DNA of 20,108 nt from Alangreenwoodia sp964438605. GTDB taxonomy: Bacteria; Bacillota; Clostridia; Peptostreptococcales; Anaerovoracaceae. Made by a program: the position numbers and the translations under genes. The number at the start of each line of letters is the position of its first letter. Position 1 is the stretch's first letter. The notes under the pieces were generated by a model, which saw only the letters and a list, made by a program, of their open reading frames with translations, did not search any database and had not been told where the DNA came from. The stretch is taken from the NCBI GenBank assembly GCA_964438605.1, contig CAYTKT010000042.1, positions 1 to 20,108 on the forward strand. The letters are read 5' to 3'. Positions 15,201-20,108 of this stretch are shown one piece after another.

Positions 15201-15341
15201 CGGCGGCCCTTCATAAAATACGAACGACGGACTTCCTTCCCTCTCCGCAACGCATCTTTCAAGCAGATTGTTCTGCTCCCACTTGTCAGCCTGCGAAGTT
15301 TGCACCTCACTGATCGGCTTATCCGATAAATTCTCAAACAT
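12234..15341 (-). CDS. ileS: Isoleucyl-tRNA synthetase, IleS2-like clade
   Basis: Charges tRNA-Ile; cytosolic class I synthetase of 1035 residues. The HIGH motif appears as PPTANGKPGIHH (residues 46-57) and the KMSKS loop as KMSKS at 591-595. GPPTANGKPGIHH is the form I associate with the eukaryote-like IleS2 group rather than the E. coli-like IleS1 group. Cys pairs of zinc-finger type (CPRCGT, CWRCGT, CECGHVEC, CPRCGK) lie in the N-terminal and editing regions, and the anticodon-binding C-terminal part is full length. The ATG at 15341 is preceded by AAAGGA. Expression is controlled by an Ile T-box leader; the gene is monocistronic. IleS2 enzymes are often naturally less sensitive to mupirocin, which is family knowledge and not shown here. 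Confidence 0.97.
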   Translation of the reverse strand: MFENLSDKPISEVQTSQADKWEQNNLLERCVAEREGSPSFVFYEGPPTANGKPGIHHVIARTLKDSVCRYKTMQGYKVRRKAGWDTHGLPVEIEVEKRLKMSGKQDIEKYGIKEFNQKCRESVFEYEGMWRDMTKRMGYMVDLDDPYITLDNNFIETGWWILKKFFDEGLIYEGHKILPYCPRCGTGLASHEVAQGYKEIKSTTITAKFKKKGTDNEYFLAWTTTPWTLASNVALAAGPEIDYIKAEKDGSVYYLAKALADRVLGEGSYTVLEQMKGKDLEYMEYEQLMPFLHTDKKAFFVTCADYVTTEDGTGLVHIAPAFGEDDYQVGRRYGLPVFNPVGEDGRYTDTPWAGRFVMEDGLDVDIIKYLAEEDKIFAKQKMEHNYPHCWRCGTPLIYYAKPSWYIEMTKLKDQLVENNNSVNWQPPFVGEGRFGNWLADVKDWAISRNRYWGTPIPIWRCECGHVECIGSREELVEKAQENIDTTIELHRPYVDDVHLTCPRCGKTMSRIPEVMDCWFDSGSMPFAQLHYPFENQDIFEENFPADFICEGIDQTRGWFYSLLAISTFITGRAPYKNVLVNDLILDKDGKKMSKSKGNTVDPFALFDKYGADVARWYLLYTSPAWTPTRFDEDGVQEIQSKYFGTLRNVYNFFVLYSNMEDVDISSLTVDPAGRPELDRWILSRFNRLVRNVTSDMDNYEHMKAVKQITEFVAEDLSNWYIRRARRRFYAEKLTDDKKAVFVTTYEMLKGVVLLSAPFAPFISDEIYTKLTGEESVHLAFFPKADEALIDEALEEKMELVRTIVALGRGEREKERIKVRQPLAEILVDSRYEPMIGDMVQLIKEELNVKNVVFESNMDTYMDYSLKPDFRKAGPVLGGRIKEFGSALAAADAKEMIARLGREGKVVLELGGEVTEIPEELVDVRVSAKEGFAVGTDKGVFVILDTQLTPELVSEGLARELVSKIQQMRKQKDFEMMDHIAVSVRCDARAKAAFDEYREYIMKETLAVSLDYTEDELEEFKLNGHETGIVVERVQK

Positions 15342-15849
15342 CTATTTCATTCCTTTCTATAAATGATTCATCTATAAAGTAATCGAAGCCATCTGCTGTA
15401 CTTTAGCTTTCCGATATTCACAACAGCATTTCTGCAAAATTCCGCGATTTATTGTTTCCTCCATGCGGCATATGGTTACGTTGTTCCGCCCCTCAAATCT
15501 CTGCTGCGGCTTCTTCTGACTTCTTACTTCTTACATTTGTCGTTATTACGTTACTACGGCTAATGGAATCCGCCTCTGAGGCTTCACAGGACAAATCCGT
15601 GCTCTTTTTCCGTCTCTCCTTCTAATTGACGCCTATGGGTTACGGCTGCGTTTTGAGCTTTGCTGCTTTCGGTCAATTTGCCCGTCCTAAACACCTTATA
15701 ATCGAGTTCCTGTTCGCAGGGCTGCGATCTTGCTCTCTCTTCTTCCTGCCTGTATCTCACGATACAAACCTTGAAAATCGCTTTCAAGTTTGTCGACAGC
15801 TGCGCTTATGCGGCCCCTCACCACAGAACACGGATATGCCCGCTATACT
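15342..15849 (-). other. Unexplained 500-nt segment between the T-box terminator and ileS
   Basis: Transcripts that read through the T-box terminator carry about 500 further nucleotides before the ileS ATG, whereas such distances are usually a few tens of bases. The segment has a hairpin near 15771-15790 (CTTGAAA/TTTCAAG) and a run of AAGAAGTAAGAAGTCAG-like purine repeats near 15500-15530. A frame of 67 codons (15584-15787) starts at TTG without a ribosome site, and a 14-codon frame starts at an ATG near 15460; neither is convincing. No known element was recognised. Confidence 0.45.
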
Positions 15850-15882
15850 AAAAAACGTCCCTGCATCCAAAGATGCAGGGAC
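15850..15882 (-). terminator. T-box terminator hairpin of the ileS leader
   Basis: On the minus strand a perfect 11-bp stem GTCCCTGCATC/GATGCAGGGAC with loop TTTG is followed by TTTTTT. Its 5' arm (GTCCCTG) can instead pair with the CAGGG of the T-box bulge region, the expected antiterminator/terminator switch. Confidence 0.92.
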
Positions 15883-16069
15883 GACAATCACAAATTACCG
15901 CGGTACCACCCTGATAGCGTTTCCTGACGGATGCCCGCCAAAGAACGCCTCTCGAATCCGCATAACGCACGGTCGCGAACCGGCTTACTCAGCGTCCCGA
16001 CGACTTTAAGCGCGATTCACCAGAAAATACACGCAATCTGTCAACAGAATTTTCGTACTCTTGTTCCAC

Positions 16070-16108
16070 CTTTCAAATGATGGAAATCCCATTTCCGTCA
16101 TTTGAAAG
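16070..16108 (-). repeat. Long hairpin inside the T-box leader
   Basis: An 11-bp perfect outer stem (CTTTCAAATGA/TCATTTGAAAG), one mismatch, a 6-bp inner stem (GGAAAT/ATTTCC) and a 3-nt loop. It lies between stem I and the stem II motif, where a typical T-box leader has only a short linker. Confidence 0.75.
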
Positions 16109-16323
16109 CCTCATGCCCGTCCACTATTACAACGACCGCATAAGGCCGAAAACAAGCGCCCGTTCAGCCAGTCAGCTCAGGAGTGATCTTCCCCTGTACC
16201 TCCGTCTGCGGACTCTCACCTCTCCCCGCTTCTCTGTAAAACTTCCGGTACGGCTACTCTCTCCGTCATCGCTTTTCTCATTTTATTTTTCTCAAAAAAC
16301 ATTCGTTTTTCGCTATAAATTAT

Positions 16324-16351
16324 ATTCTATCCGAACACAAAAGATTGTCAA
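16324..16351 (-). promoter_or_regulatory. ileS promoter
   Basis: On the minus strand, consensus -35 TTGACA (16346-16351), 16-bp spacer, -10 TAGAAT (16324-16329); a TATAAT overlaps five bases downstream at longer spacing. Start near 16317, giving a leader of about 975 nt. Confidence 0.75.
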
Positions 16352-16380
16352 GCCGAATTTCACGAAAATGCAGGGTCGGT

Positions 16381-16702
16381 TGTAGAGTTATAATTGATGT
16401 AACACTTCCGACTGTACCAGGCCGGTTAAATCCTTCTTTAACAATGACCGATTTTCATGTTTTCAATTAACTCCGATGTGCTATAATAATTTTGTGCCAT
16501 TTTCGTGGAATTTATACAAAATTCCGTCTGCCGAACTTCAAGCTTGTAGTTTCAGTTCCTTTGACCGAGTGCATCTTTCTACCGTATACCGTGTGAAAAA
16601 ACTTGATCGTGTATACAATTTATACCGGCTAAAAACAGCCTAACGTATTTTTTGTTTCCTGCGGAATAAAAAACGCTATTTTCAGAAAGGCGGTTGATAA
16701 AT
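16381..16702 (+). promoter_or_regulatory. tyrA upstream region with two promoter candidates
   Basis: Between the ileS and tyrA control regions. On the plus strand TGCTATAAT (16479-16487) is a perfect extended -10 without a good -35 and would start transcription near 16494, a 210-nt leader. A second candidate is TTGACC (16561-16566), 18 bp, TATACC (16585-16590). The leader holds a 7-bp hairpin (GGAATTT/AAATTCC, near 16508-16526), a weak GGCT/AGCC hairpin followed by TATTTTTTG near 16645-16656, and an open frame rich in aromatic residues (listed separately). Confidence 0.5.
16494..16643 (+). CDS. Possible aromatic-rich leader frame before tyrA
   Basis: A 49-codon frame from GTG at 16494, which coincides with the predicted transcription start, to TAA at 16643. 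It encodes four Tyr, four Phe and one Trp, with VYRV and VYNLYRL close to the end and a weak hairpin plus T-run just after the stop. This arrangement would suit tyrosine-sensing attenuation, but there is no ribosome site for the GTG, and an internal GTG at 16569 is no better. It may be chance. Confidence 0.18.
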   Translation: MPFSWNLYKIPSAELQACSFSSFDRVHLSTVYRVKKLDRVYNLYRLKTA

Positions 16703-17569
16703 ATGAAAATTTTAGTGGTCGGAATGGGCCTTATCGGCGGCTCCTTCTGCAAAGCCATAAAAAAATATACGACACATCACCTGATCGGCATGGATTCTGA
16801 CGAAGCGACGATCGACATGGCAATCGCCATGGAAAGCATCGACGAAATCATTCCAATCGACAGACCCCATCTGCTGTCCAGGGCAGACCTGACTATCGTG
16901 GCGCTGCCACCATATAAAATCGTTGAGTTCATCCTGGAAAACAAAAAAAACTTCCGCAAAGGATCCATCGTCACAGATACCTGCGGCGTAAAGCAATATA
17001 TCACAAAACAGCTGGAACAGCCACTCCTCGAAGAAGGAATTCACTTCGTCGGTTCCCATCCAATGGCCGGAACGGAATTCTCAGGATTTTCATTTTCAAT
17101 GGCAGACATGTTTGTAAACGCCAGCTATCTGATTACTGCCACGGAAAACTCCAACCGCGATGCCATCGAAATCCTGCGAAAACTCGCATATGACATCGGC
17201 TTCAAATCGGTCATCGAAACGACGCCCGAACAACATGACAAAAGTATCGCATACACATCACAGCTCGCTCATGTTGTTTCCAACTCCTACATCAAAAGTT
17301 CAACCCTTCCAAAAGAACGCGGCTTCAGTGCGGGGAGCTTTCTTGACATGACGCGTGTCGCACGCCTCGATGAGGAAACATGGGCCGATCTTTTCATTCT
17401 GAACAGAGAAAATCTGCTCTTTGAAATCGACCAGCTGATCCAGCATATCACGGAACACAAAGAAGCGCTCGAAGCCGCCGACCGCGACAAAATCCGCGAT
17501 ATGCTGAAAAAAGGACGCATCCTCAAGCAGCACAATGCTTCAGAAAAGAAAATCATCACATATGACTGA
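16703..17569 (+). CDS. tyrA: Prephenate dehydrogenase
   Basis: Oxidatively decarboxylates prephenate to 4-hydroxyphenylpyruvate, the committed step to tyrosine, with NAD. 288 residues, typical for a monofunctional TyrA without chorismate mutase or ACT domain. The Rossmann motif VVGMGLIGGS opens the protein, DTCGVKQYI follows, and GSHPMAGTEFSGF holds the catalytic His. The helical dimerisation domain (AYTSQLAHVVSNSYIKSS onward) is complete. The frame is open three codons further to a TTG at 16694, but the ATG at 16703 is nine bases after AGGCGG and begins directly with the Rossmann strand, so I chose it. It is transcribed away from ileS. No other shikimate or aromatic gene is adjacent. Lack of an ACT domain suggests that any feedback control differs from that of longer TyrA forms. 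Confidence 0.95.
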   Translation: MKILVVGMGLIGGSFCKAIKKYTTHHLIGMDSDEATIDMAIAMESIDEIIPIDRPHLLSRADLTIVALPPYKIVEFILENKKNFRKGSIVTDTCGVKQYITKQLEQPLLEEGIHFVGSHPMAGTEFSGFSFSMADMFVNASYLITATENSNRDAIEILRKLAYDIGFKSVIETTPEQHDKSIAYTSQLAHVVSNSYIKSSTLPKERGFSAGSFLDMTRVARLDEETWADLFILNRENLLFEIDQLIQHITEHKEALEAADRDKIRDMLKKGRILKQHNASEKKIITYD

Positions 17570-17848
17570 TTGTAACTAATGGTATTTAATCGTAAACGTT
17601 GATTTTTTTATCATAACTGAGAGTAGTCTTGGTGAGTTCCAAGTCAATTTTATATTATTACAAATTATTATTATTTGTTTTAATTCATTTATATTTATTA
17701 TAATAGATATGATTGCTAAAAATAATGATTAGCATTTTTATAGCATAATTATTCAGAGTTATATTGAATAGCAATCAACTTGAAGGTTTGTAATCAGTTG
17801 CAGTCTGCCTGCAACCTGTTTTATCAAGAATTTGCTAAGGAGGCAAGA
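17570..17848 (+). promoter_or_regulatory. AT-rich spacer with promoter and leader hairpin of the NUDIX gene
   Basis: No gene. A plausible promoter is TTGTTT (17675-17680), 18 bp, TATAAT (17699-17704). In the following leader GTTGCAG/CTGCAAC (17797-17815) is a perfect 7-bp hairpin followed by CTGTTTTA, possibly an attenuator or weak terminator. Near 17582-17612 a short AATC...GATT pairing before T7 may end tyrA transcripts; this is weak. Confidence 0.45.
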
Positions 17849-18337
17849 ATGTTAAACACAACACTCTGCTATATCGAACAGAACGACTGCTGTCTGCTCC
17901 TTCACCGCACAAAAAAGGAACACGATTTTAACAAAGACAAGTGGATTGGCGTCGGGGGTAAATTTGAAGAAGGCGAAAGCCCGGAAGAATGTCTTCTTCG
18001 AGAAGTGCGTGAGGAAACCGGCCTGACGCTGACATCATGGCGTTACTGCGGCATCGTCACCTTCGTGGCCAATCATTATCCGACAGAATACATGCACCTG
18101 TTTACATCGGCTGATTTTTCCGGAACGCTGACCGACTGTGAAGAAGGCGAACTCAAATGGGTTCCAAAACAGGACATCTTTCACCTGCCTGTGTGGCCGG
18201 GCGACAGAATTTTCCTGAAACTTATGCAGGACGAAATTCCCTTCTTCTCACTCAAACTTGTTTACAGCGGCGATCTATTGACTTCCGTCAGTCTTAACGG
18301 CAAACCGGCCGATGAACTTCTCGAATCCGTCAGATAA
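17849..18337 (+). CDS. NUDIX hydrolase, MutT/8-oxo-dGTP diphosphatase-like
   Basis: 162 residues. The Nudix box is a full match to G-x5-E-x7-REU-x-EE-x-G-U: GKFEEGESPEECLLREVREETGL, residues about 37-59, providing the Mg-binding Glu residues. The preceding KWIGVGG and the short single-domain length resemble the MutT/MutX-type subgroup that hydrolyses oxidised dGTP; substrate choice cannot be read from sequence alone. The frame is open upstream to 17780, but the ATG at 17849 has AAGGAGG six bases before it and starts the typical NTTLCYIEQNDCCLLL strand, so it is the start. It probably is a single-gene unit with its own promoter, 280 bp after tyrA. Confidence 0.9.
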   Translation: MLNTTLCYIEQNDCCLLLHRTKKEHDFNKDKWIGVGGKFEEGESPEECLLREVREETGLTLTSWRYCGIVTFVANHYPTEYMHLFTSADFSGTLTDCEEGELKWVPKQDIFHLPVWPGDRIFLKLMQDEIPFFSLKLVYSGDLLTSVSLNGKPADELLESVR

Positions 18338-18539
18338 CCGGCAAACCGTTGTCACGTCACATTGAGGAAAAAGAAACGTTGACATGGCAGCTCTGCTGTC
18401 GTGAAGCGGAGTTCATGAAAGAAAATCTCCGCTTCCGAAGACATTTGAAGGAACAGAAGCAAGAAATTCATCCCGCGTTCGGGATTCGCGGCTGCTCAGA
18501 TGCCGGAAAATTTGTCTCAACGCATATTACGACTACCTG
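18338..18539. other. Convergent spacer between NUDIX and CMD-cupin genes
   Basis: No confident gene. GAAGCGGAG/CTCCGCTTC (near 18413-18445) forms a 9-bp stem with a 15-nt loop but has no T-run; it could act as a terminator between these convergent genes. A TTG-initiated plus-strand frame crosses the region but has no ribosome site and runs into the antisense of the next gene. Confidence 0.4.
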
Positions 18540-19295
18540 TTATTTCAGCTTCCCGTACTGTATATCATCGACCGGTTCCAGCCATTCATTGGAGCTGTTT
18601 TCTCCCGGAACTTCAATAGCCAGATGAGAAAACCAGCTGTCCGGCGCCGCACCGTGCCAGTGCTTGACGCCCACGGGAATGTTGACGCAGTCGCCGGGTT
18701 TCATTTCAACCGGCTCTTTGTCCCACTCCTGATAGTAACCGCGCCCGCCGACGCAGACAAGGATCTGCCCGCCACCCTTGCCGGCATGGTGGATATGCCA
18801 GTTGTTCCGGCAGCCCGGCTCAAATGTCACGTTAAATATGCCTACCTGTTCCTGCGATACCGGAGCGAGATAACTTTGCCCTGAAAAATACTGTGCAAAG
18901 CCGTCGTTTGGCGCTCCGACAGGAAAGAAAATCGTATTTTGATATTTGTCTTTTTCCGTCAGTTCCGGTTCTTCCTCTTTCCAGACATCCTTTGCCAGAC
19001 GAAATACCGCCCATGCCTTCGGCCAGCCTACATAAAATCCCACATGGGTCACAATGGCGGCAATCTCTTTTCTGGTAACACCATGCGCTTTGGCATTTTC
19101 CAGATGGTAGGTCAGCGAGGAGTCCGTAACGCCAGAGGACATCAATGCCACCACGGTAAGGATACACCGGGTCTTTAAGTCAATGTCCTGATTGTTCCAG
19201 TTCTCACCGAAAAGTACATCGTCATTAAAATGAGCGAAGTCAGGGGCAAAATCCCCCAGCTGGTTTCTTCCGGCAGTTTGTGTTATTTTTTCCAT
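18540..19295 (-). CDS. Carboxymuconolactone decarboxylase-cupin fusion protein
   Basis: 251 residues with two domains. Residues about 15-105 match the carboxymuconolactone decarboxylase (CMD) fold: RCILTVVALMSSG, then LTYHLENAKAHGVTRKEIAAIVTHVGFYVGWPKA. The CxxC of AhpD peroxidases is absent, so a thiol-peroxidase role is unlikely. Residues about 150-235 form a cupin: motif 1 WHIHHAGKGGGQILVCVGGRG has metal-ligand His 167 and 169, with Gln 177 where Glu is usual, and motif 2 GDCVNIPVGVKHWHG gives His 212. Such fusions occur in Firmicutes, and their substrates are mostly unknown. Start ATG at 19295 follows AAAGGAGG. No degradation-pathway genes are nearby. The domain calls are firm; the function is open. 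Confidence 0.88.
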   Translation of the reverse strand: MEKITQTAGRNQLGDFAPDFAHFNDDVLFGENWNNQDIDLKTRCILTVVALMSSGVTDSSLTYHLENAKAHGVTRKEIAAIVTHVGFYVGWPKAWAVFRLAKDVWKEEEPELTEKDKYQNTIFFPVGAPNDGFAQYFSGQSYLAPVSQEQVGIFNVTFEPGCRNNWHIHHAGKGGGQILVCVGGRGYYQEWDKEPVEMKPGDCVNIPVGVKHWHGAAPDSWFSHLAIEVPGENSSNEWLEPVDDIQYGKLK

Positions 19296-19615
19296 ACCTG
19301 TTTCCTCCTTTATTTCATGACCAGTACGAGATAACAGTGCGATAAAAATACTGAATGTGCATTCCTATCTAATCGCATAGCAATTCTCTCATTTCCATAT
19401 TCTCAATTGAATAATATCATAATACTTTCTTCTCAATCTTTCCAGAGCTAATTTTACAAAAATAAAAGAATACGCAATTTATCTCACTATATTGAAACAC
19501 AAGGAGAACGGCTCTGCTCCCACCCCTGAAAAGGAGTGGGCGCAGAGCCTGAAATTTTTATGAAGTCAGGACATTTCCGCGTATCTCTGCACTTTATTAC
19601 ACATGTCTCAAACAT
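19296..19615. other. AT-rich region upstream of the CMD-cupin gene
   Basis: No gene. It should hold the promoter of the minus-strand CMD-cupin gene; I see no standard -35/-10 pair. A 21-bp imperfect palindrome centred on CAATTG (19397-19417) is a possible operator. The right part contains a large interrupted hairpin (listed separately). Confidence 0.4.
19510..19549 (-). terminator. Interrupted long hairpin after the recombinase-like gene
   Basis: Nested stems GGCTCTGC/GCAGAGCC, CCCAC/GTGGG and CCT/AGG are separated by single mismatches, with loop GAAA: 16 pairs in total. On the minus strand the tail is GTTCTCCTTGTGTTTC, on the plus strand TGAAATTTTTA, so termination in either direction is plausible. 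It sits 66 bp after the stop codon at 19616. Confidence 0.5.
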
Positions 19616-20017
19616 TCAAGGCGTTTCTGCCCGTTTCCGTTGTTCTGCCGCCAGCGCTTCCCGCTTCATGCGGTAAAATGTGCTGACGGCCACGCCGCAG
19701 AGACTTGCCGCCACATTCGCTGACAGATTTCCGCCAAGATACTGTTTCAGCACCATCGGGAAATTGGCTGGCGGCTCGATCCTCGGCCTTCCGAGGTGAA
19801 CTCCCCTCGCTCTGGCCGCCGCAATCCCTTCTCTTTGCATTTCCCGCTGTCTGGCTTTCTTTTCTTTTTCCAGCGCTCTCGCGATTCGGTCCGTCAGCAT
19901 CTGAATTACATCGTCCACATTCCGGTTTTTTCGGAACATCGCGTCCGTCTGCGCCACAAGTTCCTCATATTCCTCCGGGCTGAACAGCCCGGTTACATTC
20001 TGATTCTGTTTCTCCAC
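19616..20017 (-). CDS. Serine-recombinase-like DNA-binding protein without a catalytic domain
   Basis: 133 residues. The C-terminal half (from EMQREGIAAARARGVHLGRPR to ASLCGVAVSTFYRMKRE) matches the long helix, the GRP hinge and the helix-turn-helix of the resolvase/invertase family. The N-terminal half is an acidic and basic helical segment, FSPEEYEELVAQTDAMFRKNRNVDDVIQMLTDRIARALEKEKK, with no trace of the catalytic Ser domain. The frame extends to a TTG at 20038, but that lies in the tail of a terminator. GTG at 20017 is seven bases after AGAGAGG, so I prefer it. The clean frame and ribosome site argue for a functional short protein, such as a regulator of DNA binding or inversion, rather than a random remnant, but decay of a full recombinase remains possible. 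Confidence 0.7.
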   Translation of the reverse strand: MEKQNQNVTGLFSPEEYEELVAQTDAMFRKNRNVDDVIQMLTDRIARALEKEKKARQREMQREGIAAARARGVHLGRPRIEPPANFPMVLKQYLGGNLSANVAASLCGVAVSTFYRMKREALAAEQRKRAETP

Positions 20018-20036
20018 GTTTGATTCCTCTCTGAAC

Positions 20037-20068
20037 AAAAAGCCGGAGAAACGTCTCGTCCCTCCGGC
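20037..20068 (-). terminator. Intrinsic terminator just upstream of the recombinase-like gene
   Basis: On the minus strand GCCGGAG, a 13-nt loop, CTCCGGC and then TTTTTG: a canonical terminator. It ends about 20 bases before the GTG start at 20017, so it either ends a gene beyond the right edge or acts as an attenuator in the leader of this gene. Positions 20069-20108 show nothing else recognisable. Confidence 0.75.
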
Positions 20069-20108
20069 CCTTCCTAAAAGTCATTCTCTATTTTATGTAT
20101 GCCCTGTC

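Larger units (their letters stand above)
15850..16317 (-). promoter_or_regulatory. T-box riboswitch leader of ileS (Ile specifier)
   Basis: Minus-strand leader. The T-box core AGGGTGGTACCGCGG is at 15898-15912. Stem I is at about 16163-16300: GTACC/GGTAC helix, ACAGAGA bulge motif, distal loop with GGTGAGAG, and specifier loop GGAAGATCACTCC with the Ile codon ATC at 16185-16187. The stem II A/B region with GAGTAAGCCGG and CGTTATG lies at about 15955-15995, followed by a stem III (GCGTT/AACGC) and the antiterminator. Uncharged tRNA-Ile should stabilise the antiterminator. Unusually, about 160 nt of extra sequence lie between stem I and the stem II motif, including a near-perfect 39-nt hairpin at 16070-16108 and stem-I-like words (AGAGTACG, GGTGAA). 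Confidence 0.9.

Noticed and set aside
15584..15787. 67-codon frame in the ileS leader
   Set aside because: It has a TTG start, no ribosome site and no recognisable motif; kept only as part of the unexplained segment.
18349..18627. 92-codon plus-strand frame after the NUDIX gene
   Set aside because: It starts at TTG without a ribosome site, and its last third is antisense to the CMD-cupin gene.

Overview
The window looks like chromosome from a low-to-moderate GC member of the Firmicutes, probably class Clostridia. The evidence is strong AGGAGG-type Shine-Dalgarno sites, an HrcA-type CIRCE operator, a T-box leader before ileS, a class II-type isoleucyl-tRNA synthetase, and a small P-loop protein of a kind I associate with Clostridia. 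I cannot name a genus. Most genes lie on the minus strand and are housekeeping or amino-acid genes. The accessory flavour is at the two ends: a tyrosine integrase cut by the left edge and a catalytic-domain-less serine-recombinase-like protein at the right edge.

Left part (1-5250). Position 1-640 holds the N-terminal part of a tyrosine integrase whose core-binding domain is split by a roughly 100-residue low-complexity insert, flanked at DNA level by a 16-bp direct repeat. After a non-coding stretch come htpG (Hsp90) with a textbook promoter and a perfect CIRCE operator, then a strongly expressed-looking 99-residue unknown protein. On the plus strand follows a cysteine-rich reading frame of about 260 codons that has no start codon.

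Middle part (5250-12230). The branched-chain amino-acid genes ilvC and ilvB are transcribed in that order on the minus strand. The 323-bp gap between them contains a possible leader peptide with an Ile-Val-Ile-Leu-Leu run. No ilvN is visible. Upstream of ilvC is a TIGR01212-type radical SAM gene with an insertion in its iron-sulfur cluster loop, then a small P-loop ATPase gene with its own promoter and terminator, then rlmN.

Right part (12230-20108). ileS is preceded by an unusually long 5' leader of about 975 nt: a T-box with an Ile (ATC) specifier, extra structure between stem I and the antiterminator, an intrinsic terminator, and about 500 nt of unexplained sequence before the start codon. 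Divergent from it are tyrA (prephenate dehydrogenase) and a MutT-like NUDIX hydrolase. The minus strand then carries a carboxymuconolactone decarboxylase-cupin fusion and the recombinase-like helix-turn-helix protein, which sits directly after an intrinsic terminator.

Taken together, ilvB and ilvC (valine/isoleucine/leucine synthesis), tyrA (tyrosine synthesis) and ileS (isoleucine charging) form a loose amino-acid neighbourhood, but each has its own control region and they do not form one operon. No CRISPR array, tRNA, rRNA or complete insertion sequence was recognised.
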